This document shows, one piece after another, positions 34,041-41,961 of a stretch of 64,000 nt of DNA. Both the position numbers and the translations under genes were made by a program. Location of the stretch: positions 1 to 64,000 of the forward strand of contig NZ_CAMFHB010000009.1 of the NCBI RefSeq assembly GCF_945952055.1, in the 5' to 3' direction. Below the pieces are notes generated by a model, which ran no database searches, was not told the origin of the DNA, and worked only from the letters and a program-made list of their open reading frames with translations. Position 1 is the stretch's first letter. Every line of letters begins with the position of its first letter. Source of the DNA: an uncultured Alsobacter sp. (GTDB lineage Bacteria; Pseudomonadota; Alphaproteobacteria; Rhizobiales; Beijerinckiaceae).

Positions 34041-35876
34041 TCAGTACACGCGAGCCTTGGGCTCGATGTACTGGATGTCGTTGGTCATCGTGTAGGTGTG
34101 GACCGGCCGGTAATCGAGGACGACGGCGTGCTTCGTCTCGTCGATCCAGGCCAGGGTGTGCTTCATCCAGTTCTTGTCGTCGCGATCGGGGTAGTCCTCG
34201 CGGGCCTGGGCGCCGCGCGACTCCGTGCGGTTCAGCGCACCCTCCATCGTGACCACCGCCTGGGTGATCAGGTTGTCGAACTCGAGGGTCTCGAGCAGGT
34301 CCGAGTTCCAGATCAGCGAGCGGTCGGTGACGCGCACGTCGGCGGTCCCCTTCCACACCTCGGTGATCAGCTTCTGGCCCTCGGCCAGAACCTCGCCGGT
34401 GCGGTAGACGGCGCAGTTGCTCTGCATCGTCTTCTGCATGCGGTCGCGGAGCTCCGCGGTCGACGTGCCGCCCTTGGCGTTGCGGAAGTGGTCGAGGCGC
34501 GACAGCGCGAGGTCGGCGGAGTTCGCCGGCAGCTCGGCGTGCTTCTCGCCGGGCGTGACGATCTCGGCGGCGCGCATGCCGGCCGCGCGGCCGAACACCA
34601 CGAGGTCGATGAGCGAGTTCGAGCCCAGGCGGTTGGCGCCGTGCACGGAGACGCAGGCCGCCTCGCCGATCGCCATCAGGCCGGGCACCACCGTGTCCGG
34701 ATCGCCGCCGACCTTCGTCAGCACTTCCCCGTGATAGTTCGTGGGGATGCCGCCCATGTTGTAGTGCACCGTCGGCAGCACCGGGATCGGCTCGCGGGTC
34801 ACGTCGACGCCGGCGAAGATCTTGGCGCTCTCCGAGATGCCGGGCAGGCGCTCGTGCAGGATCTTCGGATCGAGGTGGTCGAGGTGCAGGTAGATGTGGT
34901 CCTTGTTCTTGCCCACGCCGCGCCCGCCACGGATCTCCATGGTCATGGCGCGCGACACCACGTCACGCGAGGCCAGGTCCTTCGCCGAGGGCGCATAGCG
35001 CTCCATGAAACGCTCGCCCTCGGAGTTGGTGAGATAGCCACCCTCGCCGCGCGCGCCCTCCGTGATGAGGCAGCCCGCGCCGTAGATGCCGGTCGGGTGG
35101 AACTGCACGAACTCCATGTCCTGCAGCGGCAGGCCGGCGCGCAGCACCATGGCGTTGCCATCGCCGGTGCAGGTGTGCGCCGAGGTGGCCGAGAAGTAGG
35201 CGCGGCCGTAGCCGCCCGTGGCCAGGATCACCATGTGCGAGCGGAAACGGTGGATCGTGCCGTCGTCCATCTTGATGGCGACGACGCCGCGGCAGCGGCC
35301 GTCCTCGTCCATGATCAGGTCGATGGCGAAGTACTCGATGAAGAACTCGGTCTGGTTGCGCAGCGCCTGGCCATAGAGCGTATGCAGGATGGCGTGGCCC
35401 GTGCGGTCGGCTGCGGCGCAGGTGCGCTGCGCGGTGCCCTTGCCGTAGTCCGTCGTCATGCCGCCGAAGGGGCGCTGGTAGATCTTGCCCTCGTCGGTGC
35501 GCGAGAAGGGCACGCCCCAGTGCTCGAGCTCGTAGACGGCGGCCGGCGCGTTGCGGCACAGGTACTCGATGGCGTCCTGGTCGCCCAGCCAGTCCGACCC
35601 CTTCACGGTGTCGTACATGTGCCAGCGCCAGTCGTCCGGCCCCATGTTGCCGAGCGCCGCCGAGATGCCGCCCTGGGCGGCCACGGTGTGCGAGCGGGTG
35701 GGGAACACCTTGCTGATGCAGGCCGTGCGCAGGCCGGCCTGCGAGCAGCCCACCGTTGCGCGCAGTCCGGCGCCGCCGGCGCCGACGACGACGACGTCGA
35801 AGGTGTGGTCGGTGATGGGATAGGCCGCGCCGAGGGTCGAGGGGGCGGCGACGCCGTTGGTTCCGTTGGCAGCCAT
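34041..35876 (-). CDS. sdhA: Succinate dehydrogenase flavoprotein subunit
   Basis: A 611-residue FAD subunit that oxidises succinate to fumarate. The nucleotide fold starts [12 protein letters not shown], the covalent-FAD His is in [10 protein letters not shown], and [20 protein letters not shown] forms part of the active site. [18 protein letters not shown] and the C-terminal [12 protein letters not shown] also match the family. Length is normal. The gene lies two bases from sdhD and 15 bases from sdhB. Confidence 0.97.
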   Translation of the reverse strand: MAANGTNGVAAPSTLGAAYPITDHTFDVVVVGAGGAGLRATVGCSQAGLRTACISKVFPTRSHTVAAQGGISAALGNMGPDDWRWHMYDTVKGSDWLGDQDAIEYLCRNAPAAVYELEHWGVPFSRTDEGKIYQRPFGGMTTDYGKGTAQRTCAAADRTGHAILHTLYGQALRNQTEFFIEYFAIDLIMDEDGRCRGVVAIKMDDGTIHRFRSHMVILATGGYGRAYFSATSAHTCTGDGNAMVLRAGLPLQDMEFVQFHPTGIYGAGCLITEGARGEGGYLTNSEGERFMERYAPSAKDLASRDVVSRAMTMEIRGGRGVGKNKDHIYLHLDHLDPKILHERLPGISESAKIFAGVDVTREPIPVLPTVHYNMGGIPTNYHGEVLTKVGGDPDTVVPGLMAIGEAACVSVHGANRLGSNSLIDLVVFGRAAGMRAAEIVTPGEKHAELPANSADLALSRLDHFRNAKGGTSTAELRDRMQKTMQSNCAVYRTGEVLAEGQKLITEVWKGTADVRVTDRSLIWNSDLLETLEFDNLITQAVVTMEGALNRTESRGAQAREDYPDRDDKNWMKHTLAWIDETKHAVVLDYRPVHTYTMTNDIQYIEPKARVY

Positions 35877-35878
35877 GG

Positions 35879-36277
35879 TCAGGCTCCGAAGCTCAGCTTG
35901 AGAAGCGCGAAGGCGCAGGCGAACCCGACGGCGATCGCGAAGAAGATGTTCAGCGCGAGGAGCACCAGTTTCGGCAGTTCCTCGTGGACGTAGTCCTCGA
36001 TGATGACCTGCATGCCGATCTTCATGTGGATCGCGCCGGACACCACGAAGAGAAGCATGAGCAGCGCGACGAGGGGATGCGACAGGGTGGCCACCACGGC
36101 CGCGTGCGGCTTGCCGATGACCGAGAGCAGCACGACCACGAAGGCCAGGGTGAGCGGCACCTGCGCGAGCGCGGTGATGCGCTGGCGCCAGAAGTGATCC
36201 GTGCCGCTGCCGGCCGAACCGAGCCCGCGGACCCGCTTGAGGGGAGTGATGATGGAACGACCGGACGTCTCGGACAT
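35879..36277 (-). CDS. sdhD: Succinate dehydrogenase membrane anchor SdhD
   Basis: A 132-residue protein with three membrane helices. The quinone/heme region reads [19 protein letters not shown]. It anchors SdhAB to the inner membrane together with SdhC. It starts 10 bases after sdhC. Confidence 0.92.
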   Translation of the reverse strand: MSETSGRSIITPLKRVRGLGSAGSGTDHFWRQRITALAQVPLTLAFVVVLLSVIGKPHAAVVATLSHPLVALLMLLFVVSGAIHMKIGMQVIIEDYVHEELPKLVLLALNIFFAIAVGFACAFALLKLSFGA

Positions 36278-36287
36278 CGGTGCCTCC

Positions 36288-36686
36288 TCAGCGCACGGCG
36301 TAGGCGACGATCCACACCAGGATCGTCAGGACGATGGAGCCGCCGAGCGTCATCTTGGCGAGGGTCTCGCGGGCCTCGGGACCGAAGCCGCGCCCCGTGT
36401 CCCAGATGAGGTGGCGGATGCCGCCGAGCATGTGGTGCAGCAGCGCCCAGGTGTAGCCGAACAGGACGATGCGGCCGAGGAACGAGCCGAGCACCGCCTG
36501 GGCCACGTCGAAGTTCGCCTTGCCCGAGGCGGCGGCGATCAGCCAGAAGGCCAGGATCACCGTGCCGAAGTAGAGCGCGGCGCCCGTCACGCGATGGACG
36601 ATGGACATCGTCATCGTCAGCATGGGGCGATAGATCTGCAGGTGGGGGGAGAGCGGACGCTCGATGCGGAGCTTGGAGTCGGCCAT
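36288..36686 (-). CDS. sdhC: Succinate dehydrogenase cytochrome b556 SdhC
   Basis: A 132-residue, three-helix subunit. [20 protein letters not shown] (quinone-site region) and [13 protein letters not shown] (heme-ligand His) are the family signatures. The ATG at 36686 gives standard length. It is the first gene of the operon, with a candidate promoter about 55 bases upstream. Confidence 0.93.
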   Translation of the reverse strand: MADSKLRIERPLSPHLQIYRPMLTMTMSIVHRVTGAALYFGTVILAFWLIAAASGKANFDVAQAVLGSFLGRIVLFGYTWALLHHMLGGIRHLIWDTGRGFGPEARETLAKMTLGGSIVLTILVWIVAYAVR

Positions 36687-36739
36687 TCGCCTTCTCATTT
36701 TGCGCTGTTGTGCCCGGGAAGGGCGACTTCTCGGCCTGT

Positions 36740-36768
36740 TTCGTAGCGAATGTGGCCCCCCTTCGCAA
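36740..36768 (-). promoter_or_regulatory. Candidate sdh promoter
   Basis: Read on the minus strand: TTGCGA, 17 bases, TACGAA, ending about 54 bases before the sdhC ATG. The match to the sigma-70 consensus is moderate (4 of 6 and 3 of 6). It lies in the 139-base divergent region shared with the TetR gene. Confidence 0.35.
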
Positions 36769-36825
36769 TGCGATAAGCTATGATCCATTCGACGGATTCG
36801 GGTTCCCGGGAGGCATGGCGCGGCG

Positions 36826-37593
36826 ATGGCGCGGGCACGGCGACGAGCGCAAGCGGGGCTGGATGAGCCGGCCGAGGCGGCCCCGCGACCCCGCCGCGAG
36901 CGCGCGGAACGCCTCAGCGCGACAGAACGCCGCGAACAGATCCTGGCGGAAGCGTCCCGTTTCTTCGCTGAATCGGGCTTTTCGGGGACCACTCACACGC
37001 TCGCCGACCGCCTCGGCATCCGCCAGGCGCTGATCTACCGTTATTTCACGTCCAAGGAGTCGCTGGTCGAGGCGGTGTTCCACCGGGTCGCCGCGGGCCG
37101 ATGGACGCTGGACTATCCCGCCATCCTCGCCGACCGCGGCCGTCCGCTCGAGGATCGCCTGTGCGAGGTCTATCGCCTGCAGGCCGAGCAGGAGGATGGG
37201 CTGGGCCTGCGGCTCTTCGTCCGCGCGGCGCTGGACCGCTACCCCGTCCCCGCGGCCAGGGGTGCGACGCTGACGTCAAGCATCCTCGAGCCGGTCGTGG
37301 GCGAACTGCGCCACGAGGCGCGCCTGCCGGGCCTCGACCGCACGCCGATGTCCCGGGGCGAGCGGGAGCTCGTGATGCTCCTGCACGGGGCGGCGATGTT
37401 CCGCGCAATCCGCGAGCACGTCTACGGCGCGCGCATGGACGACGACGCGGGCGAGATCCTGCGCCTCTACGTGACGACGTTCCTCGCCGGCGCCCGCGAG
37501 ACCATCCGCAGGCTGCACAGGATGCCGCCGGCCGTGACGCCCGGCATTCTTCGTCAAGGACGGACGAGCAGCGCGGTGAAGAGGCCCGCGTGA
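36826..37593 (+). CDS. TetR-family regulator
   Basis: A 255-residue regulator with a basic N-terminal leader (residues 1-30). The TetR helix-turn-helix follows (REQILAEASRFFAESGF, then TLADRLGIRQALIYRYFTSK). The C-terminal domain (about 85-235) contains no recognisable ligand motif. It is divergent from sdhC and shares its promoter region, so control of sdh or of itself is possible. A GC hairpin (37597-37614) follows the stop, without a T-run. Confidence 0.9.
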   Translation: MARARRRAQAGLDEPAEAAPRPRRERAERLSATERREQILAEASRFFAESGFSGTTHTLADRLGIRQALIYRYFTSKESLVEAVFHRVAAGRWTLDYPAILADRGRPLEDRLCEVYRLQAEQEDGLGLRLFVRAALDRYPVPAARGATLTSSILEPVVGELRHEARLPGLDRTPMSRGERELVMLLHGAAMFRAIREHVYGARMDDDAGEILRLYVTTFLAGARETIRRLHRMPPAVTPGILRQGRTSSAVKRPA

Positions 37594-37659
37594 GGATCGG
37601 TCCTGCTGGACCGACCCGCGGAGCAACGCATCTGCCCAGCGTGGCATCGACAAACGAAA

Positions 37660-37694
37660 AACCCCGCCGGGCTTGTTATCGCCATGGCGGGGTT
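37660..37694 (-). terminator. Rho-independent terminator after the MazF-like gene
   Basis: Arms AACCCCGCC and GGCGGGGTT flank a 17-base loop. On the minus strand the stem is followed by TTTTTCGTTTG. It lies about 50 bases downstream of the MazF-like stop. Confidence 0.7.
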
Positions 37695-37745
37695 GCCCCT
37701 CGCGGGGTCTTGAGGCTCAACGGCAGGAGCCGAGAGCGATCGCCG

Positions 37746-38186
37746 CTAATGTGTGCCGGGCGTAGTAATTGTCAAGTGACCGAGCCCCAAAGCAAACAGC
37801 ACTCCGCGCCGGACCTCCGCGAAGGCATCCTGCGGCAGCTTCGGATGCAGATAGCGCCTCCGCCCGTCATGCCCGCGCTTGGTCTGGAAGAGGTCGAGTC
37901 TGCCGAACGCCACGGTCCCGACCATGTCGCATTTCGCCCAGAACGTCCGCTCGCCGAACGGGTCCGGAAGCGGCTCCGGAAGGTCGACCTTCACGACGTA
38001 AGGAACCGCATGAAGCGGCGGGGTGCCCGAGAGTGGCACGACGGTACACAGTCCGTCGCGGTGAGGAAGGCGAGGCGACACGATCACCACGGGACGTCGC
38101 TTGACCATCTCAGGCGGCACGAACCCGCCCATGCCATAGTCGCACAGCAACACGGTCCGTGGGCTGACGGAAAGCTTGATTGGCAT
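37746..38186 (-). CDS. PemK/MazF-like endoribonuclease, orphan
   Basis: A 146-residue protein resembling the PemK/MazF fold: VLLCDYGMGGFVPPEMVKRR matches the entry strand and the RRPVVIVSP site, and CTVVPLSGTPP matches the conserved Ser/Thr strand. MazF proteins cut mRNA at short sequences. No antitoxin gene overlaps or adjoins it, and it is boxed between two terminators, so it is transcribed alone. It may be a solitary toxin-like RNase or one neutralised elsewhere. The ATG at 38186 was chosen over an upstream in-frame start inside the phaZ terminator region. Confidence 0.75.
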   Translation of the reverse strand: MPIKLSVSPRTVLLCDYGMGGFVPPEMVKRRPVVIVSPRLPHRDGLCTVVPLSGTPPLHAVPYVVKVDLPEPLPDPFGERTFWAKCDMVGTVAFGRLDLFQTKRGHDGRRRYLHPKLPQDAFAEVRRGVLFALGLGHLTITTPGTH

Positions 38187-38216
38187 GGGCCCGAACGGCT
38201 CGACGAGGATAAATAA

Positions 38217-38244
38217 AAGATCGGCGAGACAATCCGCCGATCTT
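38217..38244 (-). terminator. Rho-independent terminator after phaZ
   Basis: Exact 10-base arms AAGATCGGCG and CGCCGATCTT around eight bases. On the minus strand the stem runs into TTTTATTTAT. It lies 41 bases after the phaZ stop and separates phaZ from the MazF-like gene. Confidence 0.85.
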
Positions 38245-38285
38245 AGTCTCACGTCGAAATCGGGCAACAGCGAAGATGAACTGCG

Positions 38286-39599
38286 TTAGTTCCCCTTGCC
38301 GGCCTTGCGTCCGGCCAGCCGCAGGACGGAGCCGCCCTTGTCGAGCCCGCCGCGGGCGGCGGTGGCATCGCAGTTGGCGATGAAGTCGGCGATCCGCGGG
38401 GCGATGTCGGCGCGGAAGCGCGAGCCGTTGAAGACGCCGTAGTGGCCGACCTTCGGCTGCAGCCAATGGACGCGCAGCTCGTCGGGAATGTTGGGGCACA
38501 GGTCGTGTGCGGCCTGCGTCTGGCCGACGCCGGAGATGTCGTCCTTCTCGCCCTCGACGGTCATCAGGCCGACACGGCGGATGGCGGTGAGGTCGACGGG
38601 CGCGTCGCGGTGCATCATCTCACCCTTCGGCAGGGCGTGGTCGACGAACACCGTCTCGACGGTCTGCAGGTAGAACTCGGCCGTGAGATCCATCACGGCG
38701 AGGTACTCGTCGTAGAAGTCCCGGTGCTTCTCGGCCGAGTCGCCGTCGCCTTCGACGAGGTGCTTGAACATCTCGCCCTGGGCTTCGAGATGCCGGTCGA
38801 TGTTCATCGCCATGAAGCCGGCGAGCTGCAGGAAGCCCGGATAGACGTCGCGCATGAAGCCCGGGTTGGGCAGCGGCACCTTGACGATGCAATTGCGGCG
38901 GAACCACTCGATGCCGCGCTTCTCGGCGAGCAGGTTCACCTCGGTCGGCGACTTGCGGGTGTCGATGGGCCCGCCCATCAAGGTCATGGAGCGCGGCGTG
39001 CGGGGATCGTCCATCGCCTCCATGCGGGCGATGGCCGCGATCACCGGCACGCTGGGCTGGCAGACCGCCATCACGTGCACGTCGGGCCCGAGCAGGCGCA
39101 GCATGCCGATGACGTAGTCGATGTAGTCGTCGAGATCGAAGCGGCCCTCGCCGAGCGGCACGTTGCGCGCATCGACCCAGTCGGTGATGAAGACCTCGTG
39201 GGTGGGCAGGAAGGCCTCCACCGTGCCGCGCAGCAGCGTCGCATAGTGGCCGGACATCGGGGCGACGATCAGAAGCTTCGGCTGGCGCGCCCGCATCTCG
39301 CCCAAAGCGCGGTCGAAGTGCAGGAGCTTGCAGAACGGGCGCTCCCACACGACGCGCTCCATCACGGAGACGCGCTGGCCGCCCACGAGCGTGGTCTCGA
39401 AGCCGAACGTGGGCTTGCCGTAGCGGCGCGTGGCGCGCTCGAACAGCTCGCACGCGGCCGTCATCGAGCGGGCCATCTGCGTCTGCGAGACCGGATTCAG
39501 CGGGTTGGAATAGAAGATCCGGGTGGAATCGGCGAGCGCGCGGGCCGGAGCCAGGAAGGCATGGGCCGCCTCGTACCACACGTAGAGGGGCAGCTGCAT
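38286..39599 (-). CDS. phaZ: Intracellular polyhydroxybutyrate depolymerase
   Basis: A 437-residue PhaZa1-type depolymerase that mobilises stored PHB granules. It has the N-terminal YVWYEAAHAFLAPARALAD, the nucleophile Cys180 in MAVCQPS (equivalent to Cys183 of the Ralstonia enzyme) and the late His in PKVGHYGVFNGSRF. The ATG at 39599 follows AGGAGAG; an upstream in-frame start adds 13 residues unlike the family. It is a monocistronic gene with its own terminator, divergent from regB. Confidence 0.95.
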   Translation of the reverse strand: MQLPLYVWYEAAHAFLAPARALADSTRIFYSNPLNPVSQTQMARSMTAACELFERATRRYGKPTFGFETTLVGGQRVSVMERVVWERPFCKLLHFDRALGEMRARQPKLLIVAPMSGHYATLLRGTVEAFLPTHEVFITDWVDARNVPLGEGRFDLDDYIDYVIGMLRLLGPDVHVMAVCQPSVPVIAAIARMEAMDDPRTPRSMTLMGGPIDTRKSPTEVNLLAEKRGIEWFRRNCIVKVPLPNPGFMRDVYPGFLQLAGFMAMNIDRHLEAQGEMFKHLVEGDGDSAEKHRDFYDEYLAVMDLTAEFYLQTVETVFVDHALPKGEMMHRDAPVDLTAIRRVGLMTVEGEKDDISGVGQTQAAHDLCPNIPDELRVHWLQPKVGHYGVFNGSRFRADIAPRIADFIANCDATAARGGLDKGGSVLRLAGRKAGKGN

Positions 39600-39867
39600 G
39601 GGGAACTCTCCTGTCTGAGGCGCCGCGACTGTGGGCATCGTGCCGCAAGCTTAACCACCAAAACCTTTTCCACAATCCTTCGAAGGTGAAAGATCCGTGA
39701 CATTCCCATGGGTGAAATGAGTGATCCGTTTGCCGCCAATGCCCGAAAACATGGCAGGGTTCCAGCTCCGCTGTCCGGCAGGATCGCGCTCGGGCGCCCG
39801 GCGTCGCGGCGTTCCTGCGGCGAGACGCCCCCTCGAACCGGGCCGGACGGCACGCTAGGAACACGCA

Positions 39868-41229
39868 ATGCGCATGCCCGACGCCCTCGACTTCGGTACC
39901 GGTGCCAGCCGCCTGCGGGTCGGCACGCTGGTGCGTCTGCGCTGGCTGTCCATCGGCGGACAGCTCGCGGCGGTGCTGGGCGTCGCCTTCGGGCTCGGCT
40001 TCCCGATCCCTCTTCTGGCCTGCCTTTCGGTCATCGTGGTGTCGGCCGCGCTCAATGTGAGCATCGGGATGCTCTATCCCGTCGGGCACCGCATGTCGGA
40101 CGGCGGGGCTTCGCTGCTCCTGGGCTACGACATTCTCCAGCTGGCGGCCCTTCTCTACCTGACCGGAGGCCTCGAGAACCCGTTCTCGATGCTGTTCCTG
40201 GCCCCGGTCATGATCTCGGCCGCCGCATTGCCGCCCCGACGGACCCTGTCGCTGGGCGTGCTGGCGATCACCGCGGCGACGCTGCTCGGGTTCTGGCACG
40301 AGCCCCTGCCCTGGACGCCGGGCGAGCCCCTGAGCCTGCCGCCGCTCTACCGGGCCGGCATCTGGTCGGCGATCCTGCTCGGCCTTGCCTTCATCGGCGT
40401 CTACGCCTGGCGCGTGACGCAGGAAGCGCGCGAGCTGGCGCAGGCGTTGGCGGCGACGGAGTTCGTGCTGGCTCGCGAACAGCACCTGTCTCAACTCGAT
40501 GGGCTCGCCGCAGCCGCCGCCCATGAGCTGGGCACGCCGCTGGCCACCATCGCCCTCGTCGCCAAGGAGCTCGGCCGCAGCGGTCCGAAGGAAGGCCCGA
40601 TCGCCGACGACATCGCCCTGCTCAGCCAGCAGGTGGCCCGTTGCCGCAGCATCCTCGGCAAGCTGACCTCGCTGGGCAACGAAGACGCGGCCGTGCTCGA
40701 CAGCATGCGGCTCAGCCTCCTGATCGAGGAGGTCGCCGGTCCGCACCGGCCCTTCGACGTCGACATCGTGGTCGACGTCAGGGGCGAGGGGACCGAGCCG
40801 GTCTGTCGCCGCAATCCGGGGCTGATCTACGGTCTCGGCAACCTCATCGAGAACGCCGTCGACTTCGCCCGCGAGCGCGTGCTCATCGACGCGCGCTGGG
40901 ATCGCGACAGCGTGACCGTCGAGATCCGCGACAGCGTGACCGTCGAGATCCGCGACGACGGCCCCGGCTTTCCGCCCGACGTGCTGGCCCGCCTCGGCGA
41001 GCCCTACGTGACCACGCGCGGCGGCCGCCGGGCCAAGTCCGAGGAGGGGTCGGGGATGGGCCTGGGCATGTTCATCGCCAAGACCCTGCTGGAGCGTTCC
41101 GGTGCGTCCGTGTTCGCCGGCAACGCCTCCGACGGCGGCGCGTCGGTCGCGGTCCGCTGGTCGCGCTTCTCGTTCGAAAGGGGCCTCGTTCCGCCCGCTT
41201 CGGCGCTAGAACCCGGATTTCCCCTGTGA
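39868..41229 (+). CDS. regB: RegB/PrrB/ActS redox sensor histidine kinase
   Basis: A 453-residue membrane kinase of the global redox system. Six helices span about residues 20-185. The quinone-linked motif GGLENPF is at 100-106, the H-box phospho-acceptor is His219 in AAAAHELGTPL, and the redox-active Cys is Cys259 in QQVARCRSILGKL. ATPase boxes follow (NLIENAVDFA, DDGPGF, GMGLGMFIAKTLLE). A perfect 24-base tandem duplication repeats DSVTVEIR at 347-354 and 355-362 just before the ATP-binding DDGPGF, which may disturb the kinase fold. RegA follows 58 bases later. Confidence 0.95.
   Translation: MRMPDALDFGTGASRLRVGTLVRLRWLSIGGQLAAVLGVAFGLGFPIPLLACLSVIVVSAALNVSIGMLYPVGHRMSDGGASLLLGYDILQLAALLYLTGGLENPFSMLFLAPVMISAAALPPRRTLSLGVLAITAATLLGFWHEPLPWTPGEPLSLPPLYRAGIWSAILLGLAFIGVYAWRVTQEARELAQALAATEFVLAREQHLSQLDGLAAAAAHELGTPLATIALVAKELGRSGPKEGPIADDIALLSQQVARCRSILGKLTSLGNEDAAVLDSMRLSLLIEEVAGPHRPFDVDIVVDVRGEGTEPVCRRNPGLIYGLGNLIENAVDFARERVLIDARWDRDSVTVEIRDSVTVEIRDDGPGFPPDVLARLGEPYVTTRGGRRAKSEEGSGMGLGMFIAKTLLERSGASVFAGNASDGGASVAVRWSRFSFERGLVPPASALEPGFPL
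40906..40953 (+). repeat. 24-base in-frame tandem duplication inside regB
   Basis: Two exact 24-base copies (40906-40929 and 40930-40953) encode DSVTVEIR twice, immediately before the G1-type box DDGPGF of the ATPase domain. In normal kinases this strand is present once. No base differs between the copies, pointing to a recent event or an assembly artefact. Confidence 0.95.
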
Positions 41230-41287
41230 AATAGGCCAAAAGTGAACCGGTGGACGCGCCCCTGCGTAAGACGCATGGAGGTTCCCA

Positions 41288-41860
41288 ATGATGTTGTCCA
41301 GCGTGTCATCTTCCCCCGTCTCCCAGGTCCCCCCGACCGACAAGTCCCTGCTCATCGTCGATGACGACCGGGCCTTTCTCACGCGGCTGGTCCGCGCCAT
41401 GGAGGCCCGTGGCTACGTCGTGACGGCCGCCGAATCCGTCGCCGACGGGCTCGCCGCGATCGCGCGCGAGGCGCCGGCGTTCGCCGTCATCGACATGCGC
41501 CTTGCCGACGGCAACGGTTTGGACGTGCTCAAACAACTGGGCGAGGTTCGGCCCGACGCCCGTGGCATCATCCTGACCGGCTACGGAAACATCGCGACGG
41601 CCGTGTCCGCCGTGAAGCTCGGCGCCTACGACTACATCGCGAAGCCTGCCGACGCCGACGAGATCGACGCCGCGCTGCAGTCGACGGGCGAGGACCGGGC
41701 CATGCCCCCGGAAAACCCGATGTCGGCCGACCGGGTGCGGTGGGAGCATATCCAGCGCGTCTACGAACTGTGCGGCCGCAACGTCTCGGAGACGGCCCGG
41801 CGCCTGGCGATGCACCGGCGCACCCTGCAGCGCATCCTGGCCAAACGCGCCCCGCGCTGA
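41288..41860 (+). CDS. regA: RegA/PrrA/ActR response regulator
   Basis: A 190-residue regulator with a receiver domain (LLIVDDDRAF, phospho-acceptor Asp69 in VIDMRLADG, Lys in YIAKPAD) and a Fis-type helix-turn-helix at the end (GRNVSETARRLAMHRRTLQRI). It is the partner of RegB and controls photosynthesis, respiration, CO2/N2 fixation or hydrogenase genes depending on species. The N-terminus is about six residues longer than the Rhodobacter protein. Confidence 0.95.
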   Translation: MMLSSVSSSPVSQVPPTDKSLLIVDDDRAFLTRLVRAMEARGYVVTAAESVADGLAAIAREAPAFAVIDMRLADGNGLDVLKQLGEVRPDARGIILTGYGNIATAVSAVKLGAYDYIAKPADADEIDAALQSTGEDRAMPPENPMSADRVRWEHIQRVYELCGRNVSETARRLAMHRRTLQRILAKRAPR

Positions 41861-41961
41861 ATTTCCAAATCGTGCATGGAACGCGAAGGCCACGCCTCGC
41901 GTTGACGGCCCGATCCAGCGACGGCTCGCGTCGTGAGATCTCGACGCGGAGCCAGCGCAGG

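Noticed and set aside
34098-35993. A 631-codon plus-strand open frame opposite sdhA
   Set aside because: It lies wholly over the unmistakable sdhA/sdhD genes and has no family features; it is a third-position GC shadow.
37597-37614. GC hairpin after the TetR stop as a terminator
   Set aside because: The 7-base stem is not followed by a T-run, so a Rho-independent terminator is not supported.
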